Source: Picosynechococcus sp. PCC 7003
GTDB lineage: Bacteria > Cyanobacteriota > Cyanobacteriia > Cyanobacteriales > MRBY01
DNA length: 64,000 bases
Assembly: GCF_001693255.1 (NCBI RefSeq)
Contig: NZ_CP016474.1
Coordinates: 948,661-1,012,660, forward strand
Direction of reading: 5' to 3'
Shown here: positions 1-8,815 of the stretch, piece after piece
How the letters are laid out: each line of letters starts with the position of its first letter
How positions within the stretch are numbered: the stretch's first letter is position 1
Notes under the pieces: model-generated
Databases searched by the model: none
The model's input: the letters and a program-made list of their open reading frames with translations, nothing else
What the model was told of the DNA's origin: nothing
Program-made: the position numbers and the translations under genes

Positions 1-915
1 CACATCCAGGGCATTACTGCCTGGCCGCTGGAAGATCCCAATCCCAACCGCCTGGTTTCCCCGGTAACGAACGGTGGTGTTGTAGTTCTCTGCCCCTAGT
101 TCAACGCGGCCCACATCCCGCAGTTTAATAATCTGACCCTGATCATCAACCTTGAGTACCAGCTCTTCAAACTCTGGCACTGTCCCCAGGCGTCCCCCTT
201 GAATTTCTAGGTCAAACTGATACTGTTGTCCCGCTGGAGAGGGGGATTGGCCCAACTGTCCAGCTCCCACCAGGCGATTTTGTTCTTGGATCGCTGCAAC
301 CACGTCCTGGGGAATGAGACGGCGGGCCGCCAGACGATTGGGATCGAGCCAGACCCGCATCGCATAGCGACGTTCCCCAAAAATCTGGACATTACCGACC
401 CCCTCTAGTTTGCGGAGAGCATCGAGCAGGTAATTATCGGCATAATTACTCAGAAAAACATCATCATATTCGCCCGCCTCGGAGTACAAACCGACCCCAA
501 GGACAATGTTATTGCTGCTTTTTGCGACCCTAACCCCGTTCCGCTGGACTTCTGCTGGCAGTTGTGAGGTGACAGCGGCGAGTCGGTTTTGGATATCAAC
601 GGCGGCGAGATCTTCATTACGACTGGCATCAAAGGTGGCCACAATGGTACTGAGGCCGTCGTTACTGCTGGTGGAGGAAAGATATCTGAGACCTTCAATA
701 CCGTTGAGTTCTGCTTCGAGGATATTGGTAACGGTTTGTTCGACTACTTCAGCACTAGCCCCGGTGTAGCTGGCCGTGATGCTGATTTGGGTGGGACTAA
801 TTTGGGGAAACTGGGCGACCGGGAGGCTGGGAATCGTAATCAGACCGACCAGTAAAATAATGACCCCACAAACCAGGGCAAAGATGGGCTTCTTAATAAA
901 GAGCTTAGAAAACAT
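1..915 (-). CDS. RND efflux transporter (AcrB/HAE1 type), N-terminal part, cut by the window edge
   Basis: Reading leftward from an ATG at 915, the frame stays open for 305 codons to the first base, so the C-terminal two thirds lie outside the window. It starts MFSKLFIKKPIFALV, the usual cytoplasmic stub and first membrane helix of inner-membrane RND pumps. It continues with LPVAQFPQISPTQI, an ASAEVVEQTVTN stretch and a NGIEGLRYLSSTSSNDG stretch, all typical of the porter domain of AcrB-like drug and solvent exporters. Such proteins work as proton-driven trimers with a periplasmic adaptor and an outer-membrane channel. The partner genes are not in the window and the substrate cannot be told from sequence. 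Confidence 0.93.
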   Translation of the reverse strand, partial: MFSKLFIKKPIFALVCGVIILLVGLITIPSLPVAQFPQISPTQISITASYTGASAEVVEQTVTNILEAELNGIEGLRYLSSTSSNDGLSTIVATFDASRNEDLAAVDIQNRLAAVTSQLPAEVQRNGVRVAKSSNNIVLGVGLYSEAGEYDDVFLSNYADNYLLDALRKLEGVGNVQIFGERRYAMRVWLDPNRLAARRLIPQDVVAAIQEQNRLVGAGQLGQSPSPAGQQYQFDLEIQGGRLGTVPEFEELVLKVDDQGQIIKLRDVGRVELGAENYNTTVRYRGNQAVGIGIFQRPGSNALDV

Positions 916-1096
916 GAAGAGAATCTGAGGAAAGCATCTCCCTATCGTAAGAGTTTTTTCCTAGAAAGACAGGCAACTTTCTGGATCCTGCGTCAAATTC
1001 TTTGTTTTTGCGTCCCGAATCAGAAAAGCTTTAATGGGGCAAGGCTTGACGTTAAAATTGGAATTCACCCTTGTTCACCTTCGTCCCCCCACAGTA

Positions 1097-1501
1097 ATGA
1101 CTTCTGCTTCTCCGTCACCTCAGTTAAGCGATCAACTGCCGCCAACGGTGGAATTACGGCCTAGTTACAACATTCCCCTGGTGCTGATCATTGCCGGGAT
1201 TCCCCTGGCGCTCTGGCAAATTTGGGTGGGGGCGATCGCCTCATTGTTTGGCCTATTTTTACTGTTTCAAGCGGTGACCCTACGGCTAGAATTCACCGCA
1301 ACGGATTTAGATGTGTATCGCAGTGGCGATCGCATTCGGCGTTTTCCCTATCGCGAGTGGCAAAATTGGCGCATCTTTTGGACAAGGGTTCCTATCCTGT
1401 TCTACTTTAAAGAAATCAATAGCATTCATTTTTTACCGATTATTTTTGACCCCCGCACCCTCCAGCAGATGCTTGAAGCGCGCTGCCCTCGCCAAGATTA
1501 A
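1097..1501 (+). CDS. DUF3119 family protein
   Basis: A 134-aa protein with two close hydrophobic segments (about residues 25-62, NIPLVLIIAGIPLALWQIW then GAIASLFGLFLLFQAV). A soluble half follows with a TDLDVYRSGDRIRRFPYREW core and a C-terminal FDPRTLQQMLEARCP helix. The pattern is that of DUF3119, found in cyanobacteria and plastid-bearing eukaryotes, with no known reaction. The frame is open from an earlier start at 1034, but the ATG at 1097 gives the family's usual length. It lies 64 bp before a DUF3086 gene and close to plsY, all on the same strand, which suggests a link to membrane lipid metabolism (inference). Confidence 0.8.
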   Translation: MTSASPSPQLSDQLPPTVELRPSYNIPLVLIIAGIPLALWQIWVGAIASLFGLFLLFQAVTLRLEFTATDLDVYRSGDRIRRFPYREWQNWRIFWTRVPILFYFKEINSIHFLPIIFDPRTLQQMLEARCPRQD

Positions 1502-1565
1502 CACCCTTCACTAAATATCGTTTTTTTCCTGCTTTGCCACCTGTTGCCCCTAAGGACAAACTTTT

Positions 1566-2690
1566 ATGAGTTCAGACCCCCAACAAGACCGACCCAAATT
1601 AGACCTGCAACCTACCCCAAAAGAACCATTAAATTTGCCCTCTGAAACGAGTGGTACTGAGACTGATGCCAGTGCTTCAACTCCCGCGCCTGACCAGATC
1701 CCAGAGGCTACGGTAGACGGCACTGAATTGGAAAAATTATGGGCAGAAAAAGAGACTCTTTTGGCAGAAATTGCCGAACTTAAGGCAGAAAAAGAGACCC
1801 TCTTACAGGCAGAAACAGGGGATCTCCAAGCTCAACTAGAACGGTTGATGGCCACAGGACTCCAAACCCTCGAAGACAGGCAGGCAAGCCTGCAAAAGTC
1901 CATTGCCCAGTTGGAGCGACGCCGGGACAAAATCCGTGAGGAAATGCGTACCACCTTTGCGGGCACTTCCCAGGAAATTGCGGTGCGGGTACAAGGGTTT
2001 AAGGATTATCTCATCGGGAGCTTACAGGATTTGGCGATCGCCGCCGAACAGTTAGATTTACCTAGCTTTGATCAAGATTGGTCTGCGGCGCCCTCCCAGG
2101 TGCCGCCTCCAGAGCCTCCCCCCCAGAAGTTAATCCCACCCCAGTTTTCAGAACAAAGTTTTGCGGCCAAGGCGCGCCGAATTCAAGAAATGCTGGATCA
2201 ATACCGGATGTCGCCAGACTACTATGGCCCCCCCTGGCAACTGCGCCGTACCTTCGAGCCGATCCATAGTGAACGGGTAAAGAAATGGTTCTTTGACCAA
2301 GGCGGACGAGGCGCAATCCGGAGCATGGGCAGCCGTCTGCAAAATATTTTGGTGGCTTCGGCCAGTTTGTCGGTGCTCTACAGTCTCTATGGCGATCGCC
2401 TCCGGGCCTTGATTTTAGCCAATACCCCAGAACGGCTCGGGGAATGGCGGCGGGGACTCCAGGACTGTTTAGGCATCTCCCGCAGTGACTTTGGGCCAAA
2501 TTCTGGGGTCATTTTATTTGAAAGTCCCGATGCCCTCGTCCAAAAGGCGGATCGACTCGTAGAAGATGATAGACTACCGCTAATCATTATTGATGAAGCT
2601 GAGGACAATATTAATCTGTCGTTGCTGCAATACCCGTTGTGGCTTGCATTTGCGCCGGAACCCCAGTCCGATTCTTCTTACTTTTTCTAA
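1566..2690 (+). CDS. DUF3086 family protein
   Basis: A 374-aa soluble protein. The first 60 residues are Pro/Thr/Ser-rich and look disordered. Residues about 55-140 form a coiled coil containing a near-duplicated segment (AEKETLLAEIAEL then AEKETLLQAE, encoded by a near-direct DNA repeat at about 1742-1810). The C-terminal ~200 residues form the conserved domain: FAAKARRIQEMLDQYR, then RSMGSRLQNILVASASLSVL, ending with LPLIIIDEAEDNINLSLLQY. This matches the cyanobacterial DUF3086 family, whose function is unknown. It stands 37 bp upstream of plsY and is probably cotranscribed with it. Confidence 0.82.
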   Translation: MSSDPQQDRPKLDLQPTPKEPLNLPSETSGTETDASASTPAPDQIPEATVDGTELEKLWAEKETLLAEIAELKAEKETLLQAETGDLQAQLERLMATGLQTLEDRQASLQKSIAQLERRRDKIREEMRTTFAGTSQEIAVRVQGFKDYLIGSLQDLAIAAEQLDLPSFDQDWSAAPSQVPPPEPPPQKLIPPQFSEQSFAAKARRIQEMLDQYRMSPDYYGPPWQLRRTFEPIHSERVKKWFFDQGGRGAIRSMGSRLQNILVASASLSVLYSLYGDRLRALILANTPERLGEWRRGLQDCLGISRSDFGPNSGVILFESPDALVQKADRLVEDDRLPLIIIDEAEDNINLSLLQYPLWLAFAPEPQSDSSYFF

Positions 2691-2727
2691 GTTTTCGCAC
2701 GTGTTTCCTGCATCGGAGTAATGGGTT

Positions 2728-3375
2728 ATGAATCTTTCGTTGGCGATCGCCCCCTTTTGCATCGGAGTGGCCTATTTATTGGGGGCTATTCCCACAGGCT
2801 ACCTAGCTGGCAAGTGGCTCAAGGGGATTGATATCCGCGATTATGGTTCCCGCTCCACAGGGGCCACCAACGTCCTCAGAACCCTCGGTAAAAAAGCTGG
2901 GATCACGGTGTTACTCTTTGATGCGCTCAAGGGGGTTACGGCGATTTTATTTTTCAAGCTGCTTTATACCCACCCCGAATGGATAGCCTTCCCTGCCAAC
3001 TATGATCAATATTGGCTCACCATGGCCGTGGCGATCGCCGCTGTCTTGGGCCACAGCAAATCTATTTTCATTGGCTTTAACGGCGGAAAATCTGTCGCCA
3101 CCAGTATCGGTGTTCTTTTGATCATGGCCCCTTGGGTTGCCCTGGGCACCATCGTCACCTTTGCGGCGGCAATTACTTTAACCCAAATTGTTTCCCTGAG
3201 TTCGATTAGTGGGGCGATCGCCGTGATGCTTTTGATGATTGTTTTACAACAGCCCCTCCCCTACATCCTTTTCGGGGCGATCGCTGGCATTTATGTGATT
3301 GCCCGCCACCGCACCAATATCCAAAGAATCATTGCTGGCACCGAACCTAAACTTGGGGCTAAGGCGACAAACTAA
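2728..3375 (+). CDS. plsY: Glycerol-3-phosphate acyltransferase PlsY
   Basis: A 215-aa integral membrane enzyme that moves an acyl group from acyl-phosphate to glycerol-3-phosphate, giving lysophosphatidic acid, the first step of glycerolipid synthesis. The family motifs are visible: GAIPTGYLAGKW near the N-terminus, DYGSRSTGATNVLRTLGKK (motif 1), GHSKSIFIGFNGGKSVATS (motif 2), and IARHRTNIQRIIAGTEPK at the end. Several strongly hydrophobic helices separate them. Length is normal for the family. It is the last gene of the DUF3119-DUF3086-plsY run. Confidence 0.97.
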   Translation: MNLSLAIAPFCIGVAYLLGAIPTGYLAGKWLKGIDIRDYGSRSTGATNVLRTLGKKAGITVLLFDALKGVTAILFFKLLYTHPEWIAFPANYDQYWLTMAVAIAAVLGHSKSIFIGFNGGKSVATSIGVLLIMAPWVALGTIVTFAAAITLTQIVSLSSISGAIAVMLLMIVLQQPLPYILFGAIAGIYVIARHRTNIQRIIAGTEPKLGAKATN

Positions 3376-3651
3376 ACCTTAAAATTAGCGCTCAACAGAT
3401 AAAGTTTTTCCTTAAAAATAGGGAGAAGATTTTCTGTACTTTTGGATGAACTTATCCGGCCTAATTTACTTGGAAACTCTTCATTTCACAGCTAAAACTC
3501 TTGATGATTTCCCAGTCTTTTAAGTCTTTATTTACGGGCATCATATTTCTAAAAAAGAGCCAAAACAATGGCTTGTCCTTAGGCCAATCAGGAACAATTT
3601 TTAACTAACTTCTCTCACTACAAAATTAAAAAGCCTAAGGTTAAATAAATT
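3376..3651. other. Intergenic stretch between plsY and the psaFJ terminator
   Basis: About 275 AT-rich bases between convergent plsY and psaJ. No convincing reading frame; the longest ATG frame near 3447 ends after about 25 codons. No clear terminator for plsY is visible. Confidence 0.5.
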
Positions 3652-3679
3652 AAAAAAGCACTGGGAATCGTCCCAGTGC
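3652..3679 (-). terminator. Rho-independent terminator of psaF-psaJ
   Basis: Perfect 9-bp stem (GCACTGGGA at 3658-3666 pairing with TCCCAGTGC at 3671-3679), 4-nt loop. On the minus strand the stem is followed by TTTTTT (3657 down to 3652). It lies 50 bp past the psaJ stop. Confidence 0.9.
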
Positions 3680-3728
3680 CGTTGTTTTATTAGATTATTA
3701 AAACCAAAATCCCAGTGATATTTTAGAC

Positions 3729-3842
3729 CTACGGGTGGAATAAAAGATCAGGGAAGAAACGGTTGAACTCAATTAATAGTCCAGCCGTAAAAACCATCAT
3801 TGCGGTCAACAGCACCGGCGCTGAAGATAAGAACTTATCCAT
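3729..3842 (-). CDS. psaJ: Photosystem I subunit IX (PsaJ)
   Basis: A 37-aa single-span membrane protein that starts [16 protein letters not shown] and ends [16 protein letters not shown]. This is the highly conserved PsaJ sequence, including the luminal [10 protein letters not shown] segment. PsaJ sits at the edge of photosystem I beside PsaF and helps to keep PsaF oriented. It lies 43 bp downstream of psaF, the usual cyanobacterial order, and ahead of a strong terminator. Confidence 0.97.
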   Translation of the reverse strand: MDKFLSSAPVLLTAMMVFTAGLLIEFNRFFPDLLFHP

Positions 3843-3885
3843 TTATTTACTCCAAAAAGAATGATAAATACTTAAAAATGAAACC

Positions 3886-4395
3886 CTAGCGAGGAGAGAT
3901 GGGGACATCCGCATCCTTCACGACTAGCTCACCGGAAGTAAATTCTTTCAGAGCAGCCAAAGGCCAAGCAAAACCAGCCAACATCAAACTAAACGCCCGG
4001 GGGACATTGATGATGATTTCTTGCATTGCCGCATCCTTTTCATCACGGACTGCGATCAGATAAGAGCGACCAGCCCAGCCGATCCAACCAGCAATGTAGA
4101 GAAAGAGAATACTTGGAATTAAAAATTCACCGGCATGATCAAGACGGCCATCCACGATGAGGTGGGGCAAACCTTCGGGGCCACAGAGGGCTTCAGAGTA
4201 AGCCGCGGCACGGTTTTGACCGGAATTCGGGTCTGCGGTGGTGTTGCGGAAGTTCTTTGCTCTTTGTTTATAAGCGGCGGACTCACTACAGGGGGTTAAG
4301 TGAGACAAAGAATCTGCTTTCACGGGGGAAGCAAAACCCAGCCACAAAGTTAAAGAGAGAGCAAAGGCGCAAACAACAGCTACGAAACGTTGCAT
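3886..4395 (-). CDS. psaF: Photosystem I reaction centre subunit III (PsaF)
   Basis: A 169-aa precursor. Residues 1-27 are a signal peptide ending SPVKA, which sends the N-terminus to the lumen. The mature part begins [19 protein letters not shown] and has the second conserved Cys in [16 protein letters not shown] membrane helix follows ([19 protein letters not shown]), then an amphipathic C-terminal part. In cyanobacteria PsaF is structural and not essential for cytochrome c6 docking. The start at 4395 is preferred over an upstream in-frame start because it opens the signal peptide and has AAGGAAAC a few bases upstream. Cotranscribed with psaJ. Confidence 0.98.
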   Translation of the reverse strand: MQRFVAVVCAFALSLTLWLGFASPVKADSLSHLTPCSESAAYKQRAKNFRNTTADPNSGQNRAAAYSEALCGPEGLPHLIVDGRLDHAGEFLIPSILFLYIAGWIGWAGRSYLIAVRDEKDAAMQEIIINVPRAFSLMLAGFAWPLAALKEFTSGELVVKDADVPISPR

Positions 4396-4550
4396 AAGTT
4401 TGTTTCCTTTTGTTACAAAATAATTAAGTTTTTTGTACAAAAGATACGCCAATCCATTTGTACTTTGGAAGCAATATTACTGTGACCAGCGTATCGAGTA
4501 AAGGCAAAAAAGGTTAAAGTTGTTAACTTAAATCTAAGTTATACCGATAT

Positions 4551-5591
4551 ATGAGCATTGTTTTAGCAATCGAAACAAGTTGTGATGAAACTGCCGTTGC
4601 AATTGTTAATAATCGTAAAGTTCTTGGCAATGTGGTTGCTTCGCAAATCGATATTCATCGGGAATTTGGCGGCGTTGTGCCGGAGGTGGCATCACGGCAC
4701 CATTTAGAAAGTATCAATGCTTGTATTGACACGGCCTTTGAGCAGTCGGGGTTGGACTGGTCTGAAATTGAGGCGATCGCCACCACCTGTGCACCGGGAT
4801 TGGTGGGGGCTTTGTTGGTGGGGGCCGCCGCCGGAAAAACCCTGGCCATGGTGCACCAAAAGCCTTTTATCGGCGTACATCACCTAGAGGGGCACATTTA
4901 CGCCAGCTATCTCAGCCAACCGGAGCTAGAACCGCCCTTTCTCTGCCTCTTAGTTTCTGGGGGCCACACAAGTTTTATTGAAGTGCGCGGTTGCGGGGAG
5001 TATGAACTGCTGGGGGAAACCCGCGATGATGCGGCCGGAGAAGCCTTTGATAAGGTGGCGCGGCTGTTGAAAGTGGGTTATCCAGGCGGCCCGGTGATCG
5101 ATCGCCTGGCCAAGGAAGGTGATCCCCAAGCTTTTAAGTTGCCAGAGGGGAGAATTTCTTTGCCAGGCGGCGGCTATCATCCCTATGACTGTAGTTTTAG
5201 TGGTCTAAAAACGGCAGTTTTGCGCTTAGTGCAGCAGTTTGAAACGGAGGGAAAAGATGTTCCGGTAGAAGATATTGCGGCCAGCTTTCAGTACACTGTT
5301 GCCCAGGCTTTAACGAAACGAGCGGTGCGCTGTGCAGGCGATCGCCAATTACAAACGATTGTGGTCGGCGGTGGCGTGGCAGCAAACAGCGGTTTACGGC
5401 AGATTTTGACGGCAGCAGCGGCGGAAGCCGGAATTCGGGTTTATTTCCCGCCCCTCAAGTTCTGTACGGATAATGCAGCAATGATCGCCTGTGCGGCGGC
5501 GGAACATTTCCAAAGGAGCGATCGCTCTCCGTTAGATTTACCTGTGGCCTCCCGTTTACCGATTACCCAAGTGCAAACTCTATACAGCTAA
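4551..5591 (+). CDS. tsaD: tRNA N6-threonylcarbamoyladenosine synthase subunit TsaD
   Basis: A 346-aa ASKHA-fold protein. It starts with the nucleotide-binding phosphate-1 loop LAIETSCDETAVAIV. The metal ligands are in HHLEGH (His111 and His115), followed by LLVSGGHTSFIEV and the late VVGGGVAANSGLR and FCTDNAAMIACAAAE motifs. With TsaB and TsaE it transfers the threonylcarbamoyl group from TC-AMP to A37 of tRNAs that read ANN codons. Neither partner is in the window. No strong Shine-Dalgarno site is visible before the ATG. It is divergent from psaF across 155 bp. Confidence 0.98.
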   Translation: MSIVLAIETSCDETAVAIVNNRKVLGNVVASQIDIHREFGGVVPEVASRHHLESINACIDTAFEQSGLDWSEIEAIATTCAPGLVGALLVGAAAGKTLAMVHQKPFIGVHHLEGHIYASYLSQPELEPPFLCLLVSGGHTSFIEVRGCGEYELLGETRDDAAGEAFDKVARLLKVGYPGGPVIDRLAKEGDPQAFKLPEGRISLPGGGYHPYDCSFSGLKTAVLRLVQQFETEGKDVPVEDIAASFQYTVAQALTKRAVRCAGDRQLQTIVVGGGVAANSGLRQILTAAAAEAGIRVYFPPLKFCTDNAAMIACAAAEHFQRSDRSPLDLPVASRLPITQVQTLYS

Positions 5592-5600
5592 CTCTTCTTA

Positions 5601-5694
5601 TCTCCCTCCTCGGGAGGGGCTAGGGGAGGGTTATCCACTCCTTGACACCCCAAGGAAGAACACCCTCCGCCTTCGGCACCTCCCTCTAGGGAGG
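5601..5694. repeat. G/C-rich hairpin block between convergent tsaD and purU
   Basis: Two near-identical hairpins: CCCTCC-TCG-GGAGGG at 5604-5618 and CCTCCC-TCTA-GGGAGG at 5679-5694, with a small CGCCTTCGGC hairpin between. No T-run follows either stem in the reading direction, so they look like a cyanobacterial intergenic repeat more than classical terminators, though they may still end transcripts from both sides. Confidence 0.6.
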
Positions 5695-5698
5695 ATTG

Positions 5699-6547
5699 TT
5701 AGGCGAAGACGGCGGTGCGGTTACCGTAGACCAAAACGCGATTTTGCAGATGGAGACGGACGGCGCGGGATAAAACAATGCGTTCTAAATCTTTGCCTTT
5801 ACGGATTAGATCTTTTACGTCATCCCGGTGGCTGACCCGCACCACATCCTGCTCGATAATCGGCCCTTCGTCGAGATCCTGGGTGACATAGTGAGCCGTG
5901 GCACCAATAATTTTTACGCCCCGGTCGTAGGCGCGGTGGTACGGTTTCGCCCCCGCAAAGGCCGGTAAAAAAGAATGGTGGATATTGATCACCTGGTTAA
6001 ACTTGCCCAGAAAATCAGGACTGAGCACCTGCATATATTTGGCGAGGATCACTAGATCGATGTTGTATTCCTGCAACAGGGCCAGTTGTTTCGCTTCTTG
6101 CTCCGCTTTGGTGGCCTTGGTGATCGGGATATGGTGAAAATCAATCTTAAATTGTTGGGCGATCGCCTCTAGTTCCTGGTGATTGCTGATAATCAGGGGG
6201 ATCTCTGCCTTGAGTTCTTTTGCCTGTTGTCGCCAGAGGAGATCCAGCAAACAGTGATCCTGTTTGGTCACCCAAATGGCCAGCCGGGGGACTTGGTCAG
6301 AAAAATGTAGGCTGTAGGTTGCCCCCAAAGGTTTGGCGATCGCTCCAAAGGCGGGTTCAATCACCTCCCGTGGCAGGTTGAATCCGTCTAGCTCCCACTC
6401 GATGCGCGTTAGAAACAAACCAACGCTGAGATCCGTATGTTGATCTGCATGGATAATATTGCCGCCGTTGGCGTAAATAAAGTTGGCAATTTTCGCAACC
6501 AGACCTTGTTGATCCGGACAGGAAACTAGCAGAGTAGCAGTGGGCAT
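5699..6547 (-). CDS. purU: Formyltetrahydrofolate deformylase PurU
   Basis: A 282-aa enzyme that hydrolyses 10-formyltetrahydrofolate to formate and tetrahydrofolate, balancing one-carbon pools. An N-terminal ACT domain (LLVSCPDQQGLVAKIANFIY, residues about 1-80) senses amino acids in the E. coli enzyme. The C-terminal formyltransferase-like domain carries LAKYMQVLSPDFLGKF, the catalytic INIHHSFLPAF region and GATAHYVTQDLDEGPIIEQ. Full length for the family. Convergent with tsaD. Confidence 0.97.
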   Translation of the reverse strand: MPTATLLVSCPDQQGLVAKIANFIYANGGNIIHADQHTDLSVGLFLTRIEWELDGFNLPREVIEPAFGAIAKPLGATYSLHFSDQVPRLAIWVTKQDHCLLDLLWRQQAKELKAEIPLIISNHQELEAIAQQFKIDFHHIPITKATKAEQEAKQLALLQEYNIDLVILAKYMQVLSPDFLGKFNQVINIHHSFLPAFAGAKPYHRAYDRGVKIIGATAHYVTQDLDEGPIIEQDVVRVSHRDDVKDLIRKGKDLERIVLSRAVRLHLQNRVLVYGNRTAVFA

Positions 6548-6639
6548 TGCTTTTGTAGATTCTTAAAGGTTCGCAAAACTCCACTATTGTAAGGGTTTCG
6601 CCCTGAAAATAAACGGTGTAGCGAGAATCTCACGGAAAA

Positions 6640-8085
6640 ATGACACAGACTTGGGCACAGGTACAGTACACCTTCCAACAAATTTGGGGCTATGACGACT
6701 TTCGGCCACCCCAGGATCAGATTATCCGCAGTTTACTCGCCGGACAGGATGCTCTCATTATCATGCCCACCGGTGGCGGCAAATCCATTTGTTTTCAACT
6801 GCCAGCAATTCTACAAACGGGCCTGACCCTGGTGGTTTCTCCCCTGGTGGCCCTCATGGAAAATCAGGTGCAAACTCTCCAGGAAAAACGTCTACCGGCC
6901 CGACTCCTCCACAGTCAGTTATCAAAATTGGAGCGGCGGCACACCCTGCAAGCGGTGGCGAAAAATCAGTTGCGCTTGCTGTATCTATCGCCAGAAACCC
7001 TTTTAAGTCCCCCAGTCTGGGAAATTTTGATTCAACCCCAGTTAAAGGTGAATGGTCTAATCCTCGATGAAGCCCATTGTTTGGTGCAGTGGGGAGATAC
7101 CTTTCGTCCGGCCTATCGACGCTTGGGGGCCGTGCGTCCCGCCTTACTGCGCCACAAACCCAAGGGCAGCAAAATGGCGATCGCCGCCTTTACGGCCACC
7201 GCTGATCCCCAGGCCCAGAAGAGTATCAGCCAAACTCTGCAGCTCAAGAGTCCCAAAAAATTCGTTCAGAGTCCCTATCGCCCCAATTTACAGTTAGTGA
7301 GCCGCACCGTTTGGAGTCCCAAGGGCAAACGAGACCAATTGCACCGATTTATCCAAACGAATGCCAAGGCCTCGGGATTGATTTACGTCCGGTCGCGGCG
7401 GGAGGCGGAAACTCTAGCCATGACTCTGGGGCAACAAAATTATCAAACGGCGGCCTACCATGCGGGCCTTAGTCCAGGCGATCGCCGCCAACAGGAAAAA
7501 GACTGGCAAACGGGGCGCTTACAATTTGTCGTTTGTACCAATGCGTTTGGGATGGGCATTGATAAGGCCGATGTGCGCTGGATTCTTCACTACCATCCCC
7601 CCAGTCTTCTGGCTGAGTATCTCCAGGAAATTGGTCGCGCCGGTCGTGATGGCAAAAAAAGCACAGCCCTGAGTTTGATTAGCGAACCCACGGGCTTTTT
7701 AAACCCAGAGGATAAAAATCGCGCTCGCTTTTTTCAACAAAATCTCCAAAAACAGATCCGCGACGCCGCAAAATTGGCCCAGACCCTTCCTCTCCAGGGC
7801 AGCATTTTAGAGCTGGATCACCAGGCAGAATTAAGCCTAGGAATTTTACACAGCACTGGGCAACTCCGCTGGCGGGATCCGTTTACCTACGAACGTCAGC
7901 CAACCTTAGACCCTACCGCCTTTAGTCTTTTACAGCAGCAACAAATCCACGCTGTGCGACAGCTACAAACCTTTTGGCGACAAAAAAACTGCCGTTGGCA
8001 ATTTTTAATCGACAGTTTTGGCTTCCATGACCAGGCCCAAGACTTCCGCTGTGGCCATTGCGATCGCTGTCAGAACTCTTCATGA
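6640..8085 (+). CDS. recQ: RecQ-family ATP-dependent DNA helicase, short form
   Basis: A 481-aa superfamily 2 3'-5' helicase. Motif 0 is FRPPQDQIIRSLLAGQDAL, Walker A is IMPTGGGKSICFQLPA, Walker B is LILDEAHCLVQWGDTFRP, and motif VI is YLQEIGRAGRDGK. A C-terminal zinc-binding cluster closes the protein (NCRW near residue 450, then FRCGHCDRCQNSS). The winged-helix RQC and HRDC domains of the ~600-aa E. coli type are absent. A role in recombination repair is likely from the family. The trkA-like gene follows after 49 bp. Confidence 0.92.
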   Translation: MTQTWAQVQYTFQQIWGYDDFRPPQDQIIRSLLAGQDALIIMPTGGGKSICFQLPAILQTGLTLVVSPLVALMENQVQTLQEKRLPARLLHSQLSKLERRHTLQAVAKNQLRLLYLSPETLLSPPVWEILIQPQLKVNGLILDEAHCLVQWGDTFRPAYRRLGAVRPALLRHKPKGSKMAIAAFTATADPQAQKSISQTLQLKSPKKFVQSPYRPNLQLVSRTVWSPKGKRDQLHRFIQTNAKASGLIYVRSRREAETLAMTLGQQNYQTAAYHAGLSPGDRRQQEKDWQTGRLQFVVCTNAFGMGIDKADVRWILHYHPPSLLAEYLQEIGRAGRDGKKSTALSLISEPTGFLNPEDKNRARFFQQNLQKQIRDAAKLAQTLPLQGSILELDHQAELSLGILHSTGQLRWRDPFTYERQPTLDPTAFSLLQQQQIHAVRQLQTFWRQKNCRWQFLIDSFGFHDQAQDFRCGHCDRCQNSS

Positions 8086-8134
8086 TCAATTGGGAAGGCG
8101 ATCGCCTTTTTTTCAGTTACCAGGGAGAAACCCA

Positions 8135-8815
8135 ATGTACGTTTTAATTGGTGGTGCCGGGATGATGGGGCGAGATCTCGCAAAAACCCTCCAACGGATG
8201 AACCATACCGTGGCGATCATTGACACCGATCCCACCGCCTGTCAGGATGCCCGCGAAAAAATTGGTGTCATGGCCTTTGAGGGGAGTGCCGTCAAAACCA
8301 CCGTCCTCATCGAAGCTGGTATCCGCAAAGCCAATGCTGTCATTGCCACGCTCCGGGACGATGCCCTTAATCTGGCCTTGGTTACCCTCTGCAAACACTA
8401 TGGTGTCCCGCAAATCATTGTCCGGATGCGCGATCGCGACTTTATTGAACCCTACAAACTCGCTGGGGCAACCCACATTATCAGCACCACAGAGCTGGCC
8501 CTCAATCGCGTGATCAATGCCATCGAATATCCCGAAGTAGATGCGATGATGCACTTTGAACAGGGTCAAATCGAAGTTTTAAAGCTCTCAATTCCCGAAA
8601 ATTGCGCCATTGTTGGCCGGAGTGTGGCAGAACTGGCCCAGGATCATCGCTTTCCTGCTGGAACATTAGTGATCGGCTACCAAGCCCACCCCCACGAAGA
8701 ACTACAAATCCCCAACGGCAGTACACTCCTAGAAAGCGGTTCGACGATCCTGGCTGTCACCAAACCAGAACTGGTCCACCAATTGGTGGACTTTATGGGG
8801 TTATGTGTTGTTTAG
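8135..8815 (+). CDS. trkA: TrkA/KtrA-type K+ transport regulatory protein
   Basis: A 226-aa cytoplasmic RCK protein. It begins with a Rossmann nucleotide-binding motif (MYVLIGGAGMMGRDLAK) and the acidic strand end AIIDTD. A second half (about 140-226: LKLSIPENCAIVGRSVAEL onward) matches the RCK_C domain. Such proteins gate Ktr/Trk potassium channels in response to ATP/ADP or NAD(H). The ATG at 8135 is chosen because it starts the fold and follows CAGGGAGAAA; the frame is open farther upstream inside recQ. No KtrB/TrkH partner is nearby. Its stop overlaps the stop of the convergent antiporter gene by 4 nt. Confidence 0.92.
   Translation: MYVLIGGAGMMGRDLAKTLQRMNHTVAIIDTDPTACQDAREKIGVMAFEGSAVKTTVLIEAGIRKANAVIATLRDDALNLALVTLCKHYGVPQIIVRMRDRDFIEPYKLAGATHIISTTELALNRVINAIEYPEVDAMMHFEQGQIEVLKLSIPENCAIVGRSVAELAQDHRFPAGTLVIGYQAHPHEELQIPNGSTLLESGSTILAVTKPELVHQLVDFMGLCVV

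Noticed and set aside
4412-4419. HLR1-like half site GTTACAAA near the psaF start (RpaB target motif)
   Set aside because: Only one 8-bp half is present; no second repeat stands 2 bp away, and the site overlaps the leader just upstream of the ATG.
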